Shown here: one piece after another, positions 1-7,906 of the stretch | Numbering within the stretch: the stretch's first letter is position 1 | How the letters are laid out: each line of letters begins with the position of its first letter | DNA from: Streptomyces sp. GQFP | GTDB lineage: Bacteria; Actinomycetota; Actinomycetes; Streptomycetales; Streptomycetaceae | Length of the DNA: 64,000 bases | Reading direction: 5' to 3' | Assembly (NCBI RefSeq): GCF_021545335.1 | Contig: NZ_CP089312.1 | Location: 4,836,001 to 4,900,000 of the forward strand | Program-made: the position numbers and the translations under genes | The notes under the pieces: generated by a model | What the model saw: the letters and a program-made list of their open reading frames with translations, nothing else | The model's database searches: none | Told to the model about the DNA's origin: nothing

Positions 1-403
1 TGTAGTCCTTGAAGCGGCGCATGTCCCCCTTGACCCGGCGGTCGATGATGCCGAGCGCGTCCGCGCCCTTCTCGGCCATGCCGCTGGGCTCGACGTCCAT
101 GGTCAGCTCCACGCGGGTATGCGTGTCGTCCAGGCGTTCGAATCGGACCGAGCCGCGCTGCTCTGTGTCACCGCCGACGGACCGCCAGGTGATCCTGTCG
201 TCCGGCAGCTGGTCGACGATCTCGGTGTCGAACTCGCGCCGCACCCCGCCGATCTTGGTGGTCCAGTGGTTGTGCCGGTCGTCGAGCTGCCGCACCTCCT
301 CGACGCCCTCCATGAACCGCGGGAACTCCTCGAACTGCGTCCACTGGTTGTAGGCGGTGTGGACGGGAACCTCCACGTCCACCGCTTCCTTGACCGTGCT
401 CAT
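1..403 (-). CDS. SRPBCC / cyclase-dehydrase-like protein (3' end outside window)
   Basis: Partial gene that runs off the left edge. Reading from 403 leftwards gives a START-like SRPBCC fold of the kind Streptomyces annotates as cyclase/dehydrase. The start MSTVKEAVDVEVPVHTAY is followed by QWTQFEEFPRFM and by segments resembling GGVRREFDTEI and VELTMDVEPSG. The ATG follows a strong GAGGAGG ribosome binding site about 5 bases upstream, so the start is secure. Family members bind hydrophobic ligands; stand-alone copies like this have no defined substrate. No partner gene is visible because the upstream neighbour is divergent. Confidence 0.75.
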   Translation of the reverse strand, partial: MSTVKEAVDVEVPVHTAYNQWTQFEEFPRFMEGVEEVRQLDDRHNHWTTKIGGVRREFDTEIVDQLPDDRITWRSVGGDTEQRGSVRFERLDDTHTRVELTMDVEPSGMAEKGADALGIIDRRVKGDMRRFKDY

Positions 404-659
404 GGTTTCCTCCTCATTCACGCCATTCGCGGTTTTTCTTCCGTACGACGCCGAGTACCCACGTCGGCCGATTGAAGACATCCGGAACGGGCGCGGCCGG
501 CCGCGGCCCCCCGTCGGCGTCCGGCCGAGGTCGTAGTGAACCTCTAACCCCGGTTGTAGACAGCGATGTTGGGATCACGCGGTGAGTCGATGTCCCGCGG
601 AGCCCGTTCTTCAAGAATGATCGGGCCGATCAAGGAAACAACCGACTCAGGAGTCTGTG

Positions 660-1574
660 ATGAGCACGAAGACGGGACCCCAGCGCTTCCCCGGCGCGAG
701 CCGTGCGAACTGGTACCAGGACGACTTCGGCGGTGACCCGATGCAGGTCGACGTCGTCGTCCTGCACACCACTGAGGGTCCTACCCTGCCCGGGTACGAC
801 GGCGGCTCCTCCGCGCCGAACCTGACCGTGGTCCCCGACCTGGCCGCCAAGAAGCTGAAGTGGTACCAGCACTTCGACATAGAGACGTCCTCCAGAGCGC
901 TGGTCAACCTGCGCGGCGGCGTCGAGACGAACACCCTCAACGTGTGCCAGGTCGAGCTGGTCGGCACCTGCGACCCGAAGACCCACGCGAAGTGGCAGAA
1001 GGCCGGTAAGGCGCACATCTACTGGCCCGACGCGCCCGACTGGGCCCTCCAGGGCGTCGCCCGCTTCCTGGCCTGGATGCACGAGGAGCACGGCGTACCG
1101 CTGTCCGGCCCCAAGTCGTGGCCCGCGTACCCCACTTCGTACGGCGCGGGCGGCCAGCGGCTGACCGCCGCGCAGTGGAACGCCTTCAAGGGCGTCTGCG
1201 GGCACATGCACGTGCCCGAGAACGTCCACGGCGACCCCGGCGCGATCGACTTCGCCAGGGTCGTCAAGTACGCGAAGGCCGAGCTGGACCTGGACGACGA
1301 CACCCCGGCGACGAGCACCCCGGCCAAGCCGGCGGTCCCCGCGTTCCCGGGGCGCAAGTACTTCGTCGCCGGGGCCTCGAACGCGTACGTCCTCCAGCTC
1401 GGCAAGCAGCTGGTCAAGCGCGGCTTCGGCGACCACTACAAGGTCGGCCCGAGCAAGTCCTGGGGCGAGTCGGACCGGCTGAACGTACGGGACTTCCAGA
1501 AGTCCCAGAAGCAGCTGCGCGGCGACGCCGACGGCACGCCCGGGCCGCTGACCTGGCGTCTGCTGTTCTCCTGA
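660..1574 (+). CDS. Peptidoglycan-binding protein with N-terminal amidase-like region
   Basis: About 304 aa with no signal peptide. The N-terminal two thirds contain VVVLHTTEG, a central GTCDPKTHAKW and a late CGHMHVPENVHGDPGAIDF. Together these look like an N-acetylmuramoyl-L-alanine amidase-type (amidase_2/PGRP) fold with His and Cys at plausible metal-site positions. The last 80 residues (GKQLVKRGFGDHYKVGP, then LNVRDFQKSQ and DGTPGPLTW) are a typical PG_binding_1 domain. A GTG at 657 and an ATG at 660 are both in frame. AGGAG at 649-653 sits 6 bases before the ATG and only 3 before the GTG, so I chose 660. Likely role is cell-wall hydrolysis or endolysin-like activity; the lack of a secretion signal is unusual for an autolysin and resembles phage-derived lysins. 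Confidence 0.75.
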   Translation: MSTKTGPQRFPGASRANWYQDDFGGDPMQVDVVVLHTTEGPTLPGYDGGSSAPNLTVVPDLAAKKLKWYQHFDIETSSRALVNLRGGVETNTLNVCQVELVGTCDPKTHAKWQKAGKAHIYWPDAPDWALQGVARFLAWMHEEHGVPLSGPKSWPAYPTSYGAGGQRLTAAQWNAFKGVCGHMHVPENVHGDPGAIDFARVVKYAKAELDLDDDTPATSTPAKPAVPAFPGRKYFVAGASNAYVLQLGKQLVKRGFGDHYKVGPSKSWGESDRLNVRDFQKSQKQLRGDADGTPGPLTWRLLFS

Positions 1575-1581
1575 CGGTTCT

Positions 1582-1601
1582 CCCGGCGGGCGCCCGCCGG
1601 G
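1582..1601. terminator. Bidirectional hairpin between convergent genes
   Basis: A perfect 10+10 inverted repeat (CCCGGCGGGC / GCCCGCCGGG) lies eight bases after the stop of the peptidoglycan-binding gene and 27 bases past the stop of the converging lipoprotein gene. It is a probable shared terminator; there is no T tract, which is normal for Streptomyces. Confidence 0.6.
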
Positions 1602-1627
1602 CTGTGTGTGCGGAACGGCCGTCAGCG

Positions 1628-3508
1628 TCAGGGGCGGCCGCCCCCGCCTCCACCCCCTCCGCCGAAGCCTCCGCCGCCCTCCGGGGCCTCCCCCGCCGTG
1701 ACCGTGGCGATCTTCTCGGCGGAACCCAGCTCACCCGACTCGGCCAGACCGCCGGTGTCGGTGCCCGAGGCACTGCCACCGGCGTGGACGGTGTACTCCT
1801 CGCCGCTCTTGATGCCCGCTCCGGAGTACACGATGTTCTGGGCGGCCTTCGAGGTGACGTACGACGCCACGACCTTGCCGTCGGAGTCGGCGATGTGCAC
1901 GGTCGTGCCGGCCTCGACGGCCGAGTCGAGCGTCGCCGAGAGCCAGCCCTGCTCGGACTCGCTGTCGGGGGTGACGACCATGCCCGAGCTGCCGGCGGCG
2001 AGCAGTGTGCCGCCGCTGACGGTGAAGCTGCCGTTGACGTCGAGCGCGCCGTTGCCGTTGCGCTCGGGCCCGTTGACGACGACCGTCCCGCCGGTGATCT
2101 CGGCGGTGCCGTTGGAGTCGAAGCCGTCGCCCTCGGAGTCGATGACCAGGCTGCCGCCGGTCACCTTGACGATGAAGTCGCCGACGCCCTCACCGCCGCC
2201 TCCGCCACCGGGACCGCCGCCCCCGAAGCCGCCCTGGTCACCTTCTTCACTCGAAGTGGCCTCGCTGCCCGACGCGTTGACGCCGTCGTCACTCGACGTG
2301 ACGTCGGTCGAACCGCCGCTGACGAGGATGTCCTTGCCCTCCAGGCCCTCGTTCGCCCGCGTGACCTTCACCGTGCCCGCGCTGATGACGAGGTCGCCCT
2401 CCGCGTGCACTCCGTCGTCACCGGCGGCGAGCGTGGCGGCGGTGCCGCCGAGGTGGACGGCGCCATCGCCGTGCAGGGCGTCGGCGGAGGACGTGACGTC
2501 GACGGTGCCGCCCTCCAGGACGGTGATGACGCCCGACTTCAGCCCGTGTGCGGACGAGTCGTCGGAGGCCTCGCTGGTGACGGTGACCTTCCCGCCGGTG
2601 GTGACGAGGTCGGTGGCCGCGTCGACGCCGTCGCCCGCGCTGGTCACCTTGACGGTGCCGCCGCCGACGGCGATGTAACCCCGGTCGGCGTCCTCGGTGT
2701 TGTCGGCCTTGAGCCCGTCGCCCTTGGCGGTGACGGTGACCGTGCCGCCGTTCACCACCACGTAGTCCTTGCCGCGGATACCGTCGTCGGCGGCGTCGAC
2801 GGTGAGGGTGCCGCCCTGGATCACCAGACCGTCGGTGCTGGTGATCCCGTCGTTGCCGTTGCCCTTGACGGTGAGCGAGCCGCTGCCGCCGATGGTCAGG
2901 TCGGCGGCGCTGTGCAGGGCGGCGTTGGCCTCGGCGTCATCGGCGTAAGTGTCCGTGTCGCTCAGCGTGTTGGCGCTGCCGTCGGCGAGGACGACCACGA
3001 CCTCGTCGGCGTCGGTGACGTCGATCGCGGCGCCCTTGGAGTTGGCGATCTTCGCGCCGTCGAGGATCAGCGTGACCTTGGCCTCGGGGGCGGTGACCAC
3101 GACCTGCCCGTCGTCGAGACTCCCGCTGAGCCGGTAGGTGCCCTCGGCGGTGATGGTGACGGTGCCCCCGTCGACCTTGACGCCGGCGCCGCCGGAGGAG
3201 GCGGAGTCACCCGTCAACTCGATACCGACGACCCCGGACGCGTCCGCGTCCGTATCCGTATCCGTATCCGTGTCGTCCGACTCCGCGTGGACGTCCTGGT
3301 TGTCGGCGAGCACGGCGGCGGCCTTCTGGGACCCGTCGACGGCAGCGGCGGCCGACGAGGAACCCGAACTGGCCTCGGAGGAACCGGAGTTGTCACCGGA
3401 CGACGACGAGCACCCGACGAGCGCGGCGCCTGCGAGTCCCACCGAGACGAGAAGACCCGCCAGTTTGTACGCGCTCCTGTTGTACGCGCTCCTGTTGTAG
3501 GCGCTCAT
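1628..3508 (-). CDS. Carbohydrate-binding (Cthe_2159/DUF4353-type) lipoprotein
   Basis: About 626 aa. The N-terminus MSAYNRSAYNRSAYKLAG carries a duplicated NRSAY unit encoded by a 15-bp direct repeat. It is followed by a lipoprotein signal with lipobox LVGC and a Ser/Asp-rich linker including DTDTDTD. The body is many degenerate turns such as DDGIRGKDYVVVNGGTVTV and DGLKADNTED, typical of the right-handed beta-helix carbohydrate-binding family whose model is Clostridium thermocellum Cthe_2159. The C-terminus is Gly-rich (GGGGFGGGGGGGGG). The reading frame stays open far upstream of 3508, but that part overlaps the VTC-domain gene; the ATG at 3508 overlaps the stop of that gene as ATGA, so translational coupling fixes the start. 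Last gene of a three-gene operon. Likely a surface-anchored polysaccharide-binding protein. Confidence 0.85.
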   Translation of the reverse strand: MSAYNRSAYNRSAYKLAGLLVSVGLAGAALVGCSSSSGDNSGSSEASSGSSSAAAAVDGSQKAAAVLADNQDVHAESDDTDTDTDTDADASGVVGIELTGDSASSGGAGVKVDGGTVTITAEGTYRLSGSLDDGQVVVTAPEAKVTLILDGAKIANSKGAAIDVTDADEVVVVLADGSANTLSDTDTYADDAEANAALHSAADLTIGGSGSLTVKGNGNDGITSTDGLVIQGGTLTVDAADDGIRGKDYVVVNGGTVTVTAKGDGLKADNTEDADRGYIAVGGGTVKVTSAGDGVDAATDLVTTGGKVTVTSEASDDSSAHGLKSGVITVLEGGTVDVTSSADALHGDGAVHLGGTAATLAAGDDGVHAEGDLVISAGTVKVTRANEGLEGKDILVSGGSTDVTSSDDGVNASGSEATSSEEGDQGGFGGGGPGGGGGGEGVGDFIVKVTGGSLVIDSEGDGFDSNGTAEITGGTVVVNGPERNGNGALDVNGSFTVSGGTLLAAGSSGMVVTPDSESEQGWLSATLDSAVEAGTTVHIADSDGKVVASYVTSKAAQNIVYSGAGIKSGEEYTVHAGGSASGTDTGGLAESGELGSAEKIATVTAGEAPEGGGGFGGGGGGGGGRP

Positions 3509-4320
3509 GCTGCGCTCCCGTGAAGTGCGGTCGGATCGGTCGGAAGGTTGGGGAAGTGGCGCCGCAGAACGGGCAGCCACCGGTGTGCGGGCAGTCCGGG
3601 CCGCAGCGCGGCAAGCCCGGTGCCGTACTTGGAGATCGGAACGGGCCGGTGCTTCAGCGACCACAGCAGCCGGTCCGCCTCCGACCCGGCCCGCCCCGAC
3701 TTGGTCTCGACGATGGCCCGTTCCGGCGTACGCAGTCCGGTCCCGTCGGGCAGCGTCCAGGTCAGCCCGGTGTCGACGGTCACCCTGCTGTCGTTCGCGG
3801 ACAGGAACAGGGTCGTACGCCGGTACGAGGTGACCAGTGTGGGCACGAACCGGAACCCGCCGGAGTCGATCCCGGCCCCGGCGAGCACGTCGTCGGCGTA
3901 CGCCCGCGCCTCCGGGGACAGACGCCACAGATCACCGTCGTACGGGATGCGCTGCTTGACGGTCGTACCGCGCGGCCCGCTCGTCTTGACCTCGAAGTAG
4001 TGGTCGCCGGAGTCGAGATACGTACGGACGCGCAACTTGTACCGGCGTCGGCGGCGGCGCGCGGTCCGCAGATAGCCGTCCAGGTCCGGGGTGTCGAAGT
4101 AGACCGACCGATACCCGAAGTCCCGCTCGCCACCCATCTCCAGAACCTGTACGTCCCCACCCAACCCACTGATGAACAGCGGGAGTTCACTGACCGGGAG
4201 CATGTACTTGCGGTCCAGGCGGGTCAACAGCGAGGCTCGCTCGACGAGTTCGTCGAGCCCGATCGGGCGCAGGACGCCGACCATGGGACCGAGGTCGAGG
4301 GAGGAGGGGGGCGCGGTCAC
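3505..4320 (-). CDS. VTC-domain (polyphosphate polymerase fold) protein
   Basis: 271 aa with the VTC/CYTH-like tunnel-fold signatures. These are the early LTRLDRKYML, the Arg-rich RRRRRRYKLRVRTY strand, the acidic YFEVKTSGPRG, IVETKSG, and the late SKYGTGLA motif that in yeast Vtc4 contacts the phosphate chain. No membrane segment is present. The GTG start overlaps the stop of the upstream DUF4956 gene (GTGA), and its stop overlaps the start of the lipoprotein gene. In bacteria this protein occurs with a DUF4956 membrane protein and a CotH or carbohydrate-binding partner. True polyphosphate synthesis by such stand-alone bacterial versions is inferred from fold only. Confidence 0.85.
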   Translation of the reverse strand: MTAPPSSLDLGPMVGVLRPIGLDELVERASLLTRLDRKYMLPVSELPLFISGLGGDVQVLEMGGERDFGYRSVYFDTPDLDGYLRTARRRRRRYKLRVRTYLDSGDHYFEVKTSGPRGTTVKQRIPYDGDLWRLSPEARAYADDVLAGAGIDSGGFRFVPTLVTSYRRTTLFLSANDSRVTVDTGLTWTLPDGTGLRTPERAIVETKSGRAGSEADRLLWSLKHRPVPISKYGTGLAALRPGLPAHRWLPVLRRHFPNLPTDPTALHGSAA

Positions 4321-4919
4321 GCCCCGACTCCCTGCCGTGCGGGGGAAGTTCCGGCCTCCCGGGGTGCCTGCGACCCCTCGGTGACGAGGTACCTAACGTC
4401 AACCTGGGTGGTGTCGTTGACAAGGTCGACGCCCTTGACCGACATGTTCACCACCCGCCCGCCGAGCAGCACCTCCAGATGCGCCCGCAGGGCCTCGTCG
4501 TCCGTGTACGCGGAGTCGAGTCGCAGGCTGAGCTGCCGGTGCCGGCCGAAGAGCCGGGGGTGGTCGCCGACGTACATCGTGAGGACGATCAGCCCCATCA
4601 GGGCGGCCGTCAAAACGTTCAGGCTCGCAGGAAGCCCGGCGAGCAGACCGAGAGCGAGAGCGGAGAAGTAGTAGGCGATCTCGTGCTGGGCGATCTCGTA
4701 CGACCGCAGCCGGATGATCGACAGAACCCCGAACAGCCCCATCCCCAGCCCGATCCCCACCGAAGCGGAGCTGAGGGTCATCGCAACCGAAAGAACCCCG
4801 ACGTTCACACCGAGGAAGGCTGCGATCAGGTCCCGGCGATGGTGGCGCGGGAAGTAGACCCCGAAGGTGAGGGCGGCGATGGCGACGAGATCGACGGCGA
4901 CGAGCAGCGACTGGTTCAC
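4317..4919 (-). CDS. DUF4956 membrane protein
   Basis: 200 aa. At least four hydrophobic segments are visible in the first 130 residues: near residues 5-22, 33-50, 57-68 and 80-117. A soluble C-terminal domain of about 70 residues carries QLSLRLDSAYTDDEALRAHLEVLLGGRV, typical of DUF4956. The GTG start has GGGGAG six bases upstream. First gene of the DUF4956 / VTC / carbohydrate-binding operon, divergent from the glycosyltransferase with about 235 bases between them, which should contain both promoters. The membrane protein probably anchors the VTC-domain protein, as the transmembrane part of the eukaryotic VTC complex does; that is inference. Confidence 0.85.
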   Translation of the reverse strand: MNQSLLVAVDLVAIAALTFGVYFPRHHRRDLIAAFLGVNVGVLSVAMTLSSASVGIGLGMGLFGVLSIIRLRSYEIAQHEIAYYFSALALGLLAGLPASLNVLTAALMGLIVLTMYVGDHPRLFGRHRQLSLRLDSAYTDDEALRAHLEVLLGGRVVNMSVKGVDLVNDTTQVDVRYLVTEGSQAPREAGTSPARQGVGA

Positions 4920-5154
4920 GACGCGCTCCCCGACCCAGTCTTTACGGTGACTTGGCTCATTGTTTAACCATGAGCAACCTGGCTGTGAATGAACTGGGCC
5001 GTTTCTTAAGGAAGCTTGAGAATCACGCGTACCGCAGCGGACAACTCAGGCAAGGAGGGCAGGGCGGGAACGCACTGCTTCTGCACACATGATCCCTACG
5101 CTCCCGTGGCACCGACCACGGTCAACCGTCCACCGAGCGCGCAGGGAGCCGTCC

Positions 5155-6486
5155 GTGACACTCGTCATCGCCACCGCAACGCCCTTCCACGGCCATGTCC
5201 AGCCCGTCCTCACCGTCGCCGCCGACCTGGTGCGGCGGGGGCACGAGGTCGTCGTACTGACGGGGAGCCGCTTCGCCGAGCAGGTGCGGGCCGTGGGTGC
5301 CCGCCACGTGTCGCTGCCGTCCGCCGCGGACTTCGACGACCGGAAACTGGAGCTGTACTTCCCCGAGCGCGCCGCTGTCCCGGTGGGCCCGGCGCAGATC
5401 GACTACGACATGAAGTACATCTTCGGCGACCCGACCGCGGCCCAGTACGGCGCACTGAAGAACCTCCTGGACCGCTTCCCGGCATCGGTCGTCATCAGCG
5501 ACCCCCTGTTCCTGGGAACGGCGGCACTGGCCCTCTCCGCCCCGCCCGGCCGCCGCCCGGTCACGGTGAGCCTCGGCCTCACGATGCCGACCCTGCTCAG
5601 CGACGACGCCCCGCCCGTCGGACTCGGTATGCAGCCGCTGACCGGGGAGGACGCGAGGGAACGGCACAGGGAGATGAACGAGCAGGTCAAACAGATGATG
5701 GCCGGAACCCAGCAGCACATGGAGGAGAACTTCGGCGAGAGCGGCGTCAAGCTCCCCGGGTTCTTCCTCGACTGCATGATCACCGTGCCGGACCACTACC
5801 TCCAGCTGACCGTCCCGGGCTTCGAGTACCCGCGCGGCGACGCTCCGTCGTCCTTCCGCTTCGTAGGACCGCTGCCCTCCACACCCCGCACCACGGAGGA
5901 ACTGCCGGAGTGGTGGGCGGACGTCCAGAACGCCGAGCGGCCGGTCGTCGTGGTCACCCAGGGCTCACTCGCCAACCGCGACCTCGGCCGTCTGATCCGC
6001 CCCACCCTGGAGGCCCTGGCCGACGAGGACGTCCTGGTCGTCGCCGCAACAGGCCGCCCCGACGGCCCCGCCGAGCTCGAGTCCGCGGGCCCGGTCCCAC
6101 CCAACGCCCGCCTGGCCGGCTACGTCCCCTTCGACCTCCTCCTCCCCCACGCCGCCGCCCTGGTCACGAACGGCGGCTACGGCGGCGTCCACCAGGCCCT
6201 CCAGCACGGGGTCCCGCTGGTCGTGGGCGGCGACGGCGAGGACAAGCCGGAGATCGCGACGCGGGTGGAGTGGAGCGGCGCCGGCATCGACCTGCGGAGC
6301 GGGGACCCGGCGCCGGCGGATATCCGCAAGGCTGTGCTTACGGTGCTGGGGGAGACGGGGTATCTGAAGCGGGCGGGGGAGTTGCGGGGGGAGTTCGAGG
6401 GGCGGGATGCGTTGGGGGCTGTTGCGGGGGTGGTGGAGGCGGCGGGGGCCGGGGAGACGGGAGCGGCTGCGGAAGCGGTGTCGTGA
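5155..6486 (+). CDS. GT1-family (MGT/EryCIII-like) glycosyltransferase
   Basis: About 443 aa. The N-terminal Rossmann half begins MTLVIATATPFHGHVQPVL, with the acceptor-domain HGHVQP motif. The C-terminal half has the nucleotide-sugar-binding signature NGGYGGVHQALQHGVPLVV (residues about 340-358), as in macrolide and antibiotic glycosyltransferases. The frame is open from 5089, but GGGAG at 5144-5148 lies six bases before the GTG at 5155, and the conserved N-terminus begins there. Transfers an activated sugar to a small lipophilic acceptor, often for drug inactivation or polyketide decoration. No sugar-biosynthesis genes are nearby, so a macrolide-inactivating role is as likely as a biosynthetic one. 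The last 20 residues are low-complexity Ala/Gly/Glu. Confidence 0.85.
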   Translation: MTLVIATATPFHGHVQPVLTVAADLVRRGHEVVVLTGSRFAEQVRAVGARHVSLPSAADFDDRKLELYFPERAAVPVGPAQIDYDMKYIFGDPTAAQYGALKNLLDRFPASVVISDPLFLGTAALALSAPPGRRPVTVSLGLTMPTLLSDDAPPVGLGMQPLTGEDARERHREMNEQVKQMMAGTQQHMEENFGESGVKLPGFFLDCMITVPDHYLQLTVPGFEYPRGDAPSSFRFVGPLPSTPRTTEELPEWWADVQNAERPVVVVTQGSLANRDLGRLIRPTLEALADEDVLVVAATGRPDGPAELESAGPVPPNARLAGYVPFDLLLPHAAALVTNGGYGGVHQALQHGVPLVVGGDGEDKPEIATRVEWSGAGIDLRSGDPAPADIRKAVLTVLGETGYLKRAGELRGEFEGRDALGAVAGVVEAAGAGETGAAAEAVS

Positions 6487-6516
6487 CTTGTCGGGCTCTC
6501 GGCGGCGGCACCCGTT

Positions 6517-6558
6517 CTCCTGAGGCAGGAGTCGCGGGTTCGGATCGTGCCGGGGGCA
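6517..6558 (+). pseudogene. tRNA-Arg(CCT)-like 3' half remnant
   Basis: This stretch reads like the 3' half of a tRNA. There is an anticodon-loop-like CTCCTGA (6517-6523), a GGCAG 3' anticodon strand, a T arm GCGGG-TTCGGAT-CGTGC with one mismatch (6534-6550), and an acceptor strand CGGGGGC followed by A (6551-6558). It resembles the end of actinobacterial tRNA-Arg with GCCCCCG acceptors. No matching 5' half (GCCCCCG plus D arm) precedes it, so it cannot be a functional tRNA. tRNA-Arg 3' ends are common integration targets, so this may be an attachment-site footprint. Confidence 0.4.
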
Positions 6559-6716
6559 CGGAGAAGTACCAGGTCAGGGGCGCTTCCGTCCGGCGAACGG
6601 GAGGGCCTCTGCGAAGGCAGCACACATACGGGAGTTCTACGAGCAGTTGGCCCCGCACAGGCGGGAGCCCGTAGCCCTGGCCTTCGAGGCACGGCTTCGC
6701 GAACTCCTCCCACCGG

Positions 6717-7250
6717 TCAGCGGATCGCTTCGTCCATGAGCACGTACAGGAGGCCGACGAGGGATCCGCTGCTCACGATCTCGCGGCGGTCGATCATCCC
6801 GCGCACCTCGCTGAGGGGGATCCACTCGATGCGGTCCGACTCGTTCTTCTCCGTGGGCGGACCGTCGTACGTCGCGCCGTCCGCGCGGAAGACGTGGTGT
6901 TGGGAGTCGGTGATTCCGTTGGCCGGCTCGGCGTAGATCAGGGGCTTGATGGGGCCGGGGCGCCAGCCTGTTTCCTCCAGGACCTCGCGGGCCGCTGCCT
7001 CTTCCGGGGACTCGCCCTCTTCGACCAGGCCCATGGGCAACTCCCAGGCCCACGAGTCGGTGATGAACCTGTGCCGCCACATCATCAGCACCTCCTGGCG
7101 GTCGTTGACCACGGCGGCCACAGCCAGGTGCCTGAGGCGAACGACGTGGTACTCCCACCTGGCCCCGTCAGGCTGCTGGACGTCGACCAGACACAGATTC
7201 ACCCACTTGTTCGTGTAGATCTGCCGCTCGCCGTGGGTCTTCCACTCCAT
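6717..7250 (-). CDS. NUDIX hydrolase
   Basis: 177 aa with a complete Nudix box at residues about 78-100: G-LVEEG-E-SPEEAAA-RE-VL-EE-T-GW, matching GX5EX7REUXEEXGU. The N-terminal strand pattern YTNKWVNLCLVDVQQPDG and the substrate-side YAEPANGITDS resemble ADP-ribose/ADP-sugar pyrophosphatase-type members. Substrate is not determinable from motifs. Stands alone; the 3' end reaches into the short segment that holds the tRNA-like remnant and a protein fragment. Confidence 0.85.
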   Translation of the reverse strand: MEWKTHGERQIYTNKWVNLCLVDVQQPDGARWEYHVVRLRHLAVAAVVNDRQEVLMMWRHRFITDSWAWELPMGLVEEGESPEEAAAREVLEETGWRPGPIKPLIYAEPANGITDSQHHVFRADGATYDGPPTEKNESDRIEWIPLSEVRGMIDRREIVSSGSLVGLLYVLMDEAIR

Positions 7251-7266
7251 ACCTGCGGCCCCTCTC

Positions 7267-7294
7267 GATCGGTCTCCAGGATCTCAGACCGATC
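7267..7294. terminator. Inverted repeat upstream of NUDIX gene
   Basis: Perfect 9-bp arms GATCGGTCT (7267-7275) and AGACCGATC (7286-7294) around a 10-base loop. It lies 80 bases past the stop of the small membrane-protein gene and 17 bases before the NUDIX start, both on the minus strand. It could be a terminator for the first or an operator for the second. Confidence 0.4.
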
Positions 7295-7373
7295 CGGAGA
7301 CGAAGCAGGGTCGGCTCAGATCACGTCAGCTCGACGAGATAGCGGGGTCCAAGCGGTCGTGCCGTCTGATCGT

Positions 7374-7730
7374 TCAGAAGCAACCGCAGGACCAGCCGTG
7401 GGCGACGAACAGTGCGGCCACGGCAAACGTGGTGGCCGCCGCGCCCGCCAGTCGTCCGCGCCGCCCTGGCCTGGCAGGACGAAGCAACTCCCAGCCGCCA
7501 TAGCCGAGGAAGGCCAGCAAGGCTCCGCCCACACCCCCGGTGACGAGTGGGTTGCGCTCCCATCCCCAGACAAACGCCAGAACCAGAGCCAGAGCCAGCC
7601 CCAGCACAGCAAGGCAGGCGACCACCGTCAGCACTGCCTCGCCTATGAACTCCTCCAGTAGTTCTTTCAGGGACGAGCCCACGCTGCGGATCACGCGTAG
7701 GACCCGACTCCGAGCCACAGGAACAGCCAC
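7374..7730 (-). CDS. Small membrane protein, unknown function
   Basis: 118 aa starting at a GTG preceded by GGGAGG about 5 bases upstream; the frame is open further upstream but without a comparable site. Three hydrophobic segments are visible: EAVLTVVACLAVLGLALALV, LVTGGVGGALLAFLGYGGW and AGAAATTFAVAALFVAHGW. The protein ends in SCGCF. No family recognised and no operon partner; the next gene upstream is divergent. Confidence 0.55.
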   Translation of the reverse strand: MAVPVARSRVLRVIRSVGSSLKELLEEFIGEAVLTVVACLAVLGLALALVLAFVWGWERNPLVTGGVGGALLAFLGYGGWELLRPARPGRRGRLAGAAATTFAVAALFVAHGWSCGCF

Positions 7731-7906
7731 ACGCCCTCCCGGGGCCAGTCTCGAATCATCGGACTCTAAAAAAGAGGCGCAGCGTCGGGGAGCCATGCCT
7801 CGCCCCCTGGCCCTCCCGATCGCGCCGCGCCCGAAATGTCCCACCCCGTGAGTACCGTCCCCGCCGATGCCTAGCATGAGAATCCGGTCGGGGGTGGAGG
7901 TGAAGC

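Noticed and set aside
3509..3928. N-terminal extension of the carbohydrate-binding lipoprotein frame to 766 aa
   Set aside because: The extra part overlaps the VTC-domain gene and has no signal peptide; the ATG at 3508 with coupling and lipobox is the real start.
5016..6674. 552-aa plus-strand open frame, Arg/Pro-rich
   Set aside because: Out-of-frame shadow of the glycosyltransferase gene.
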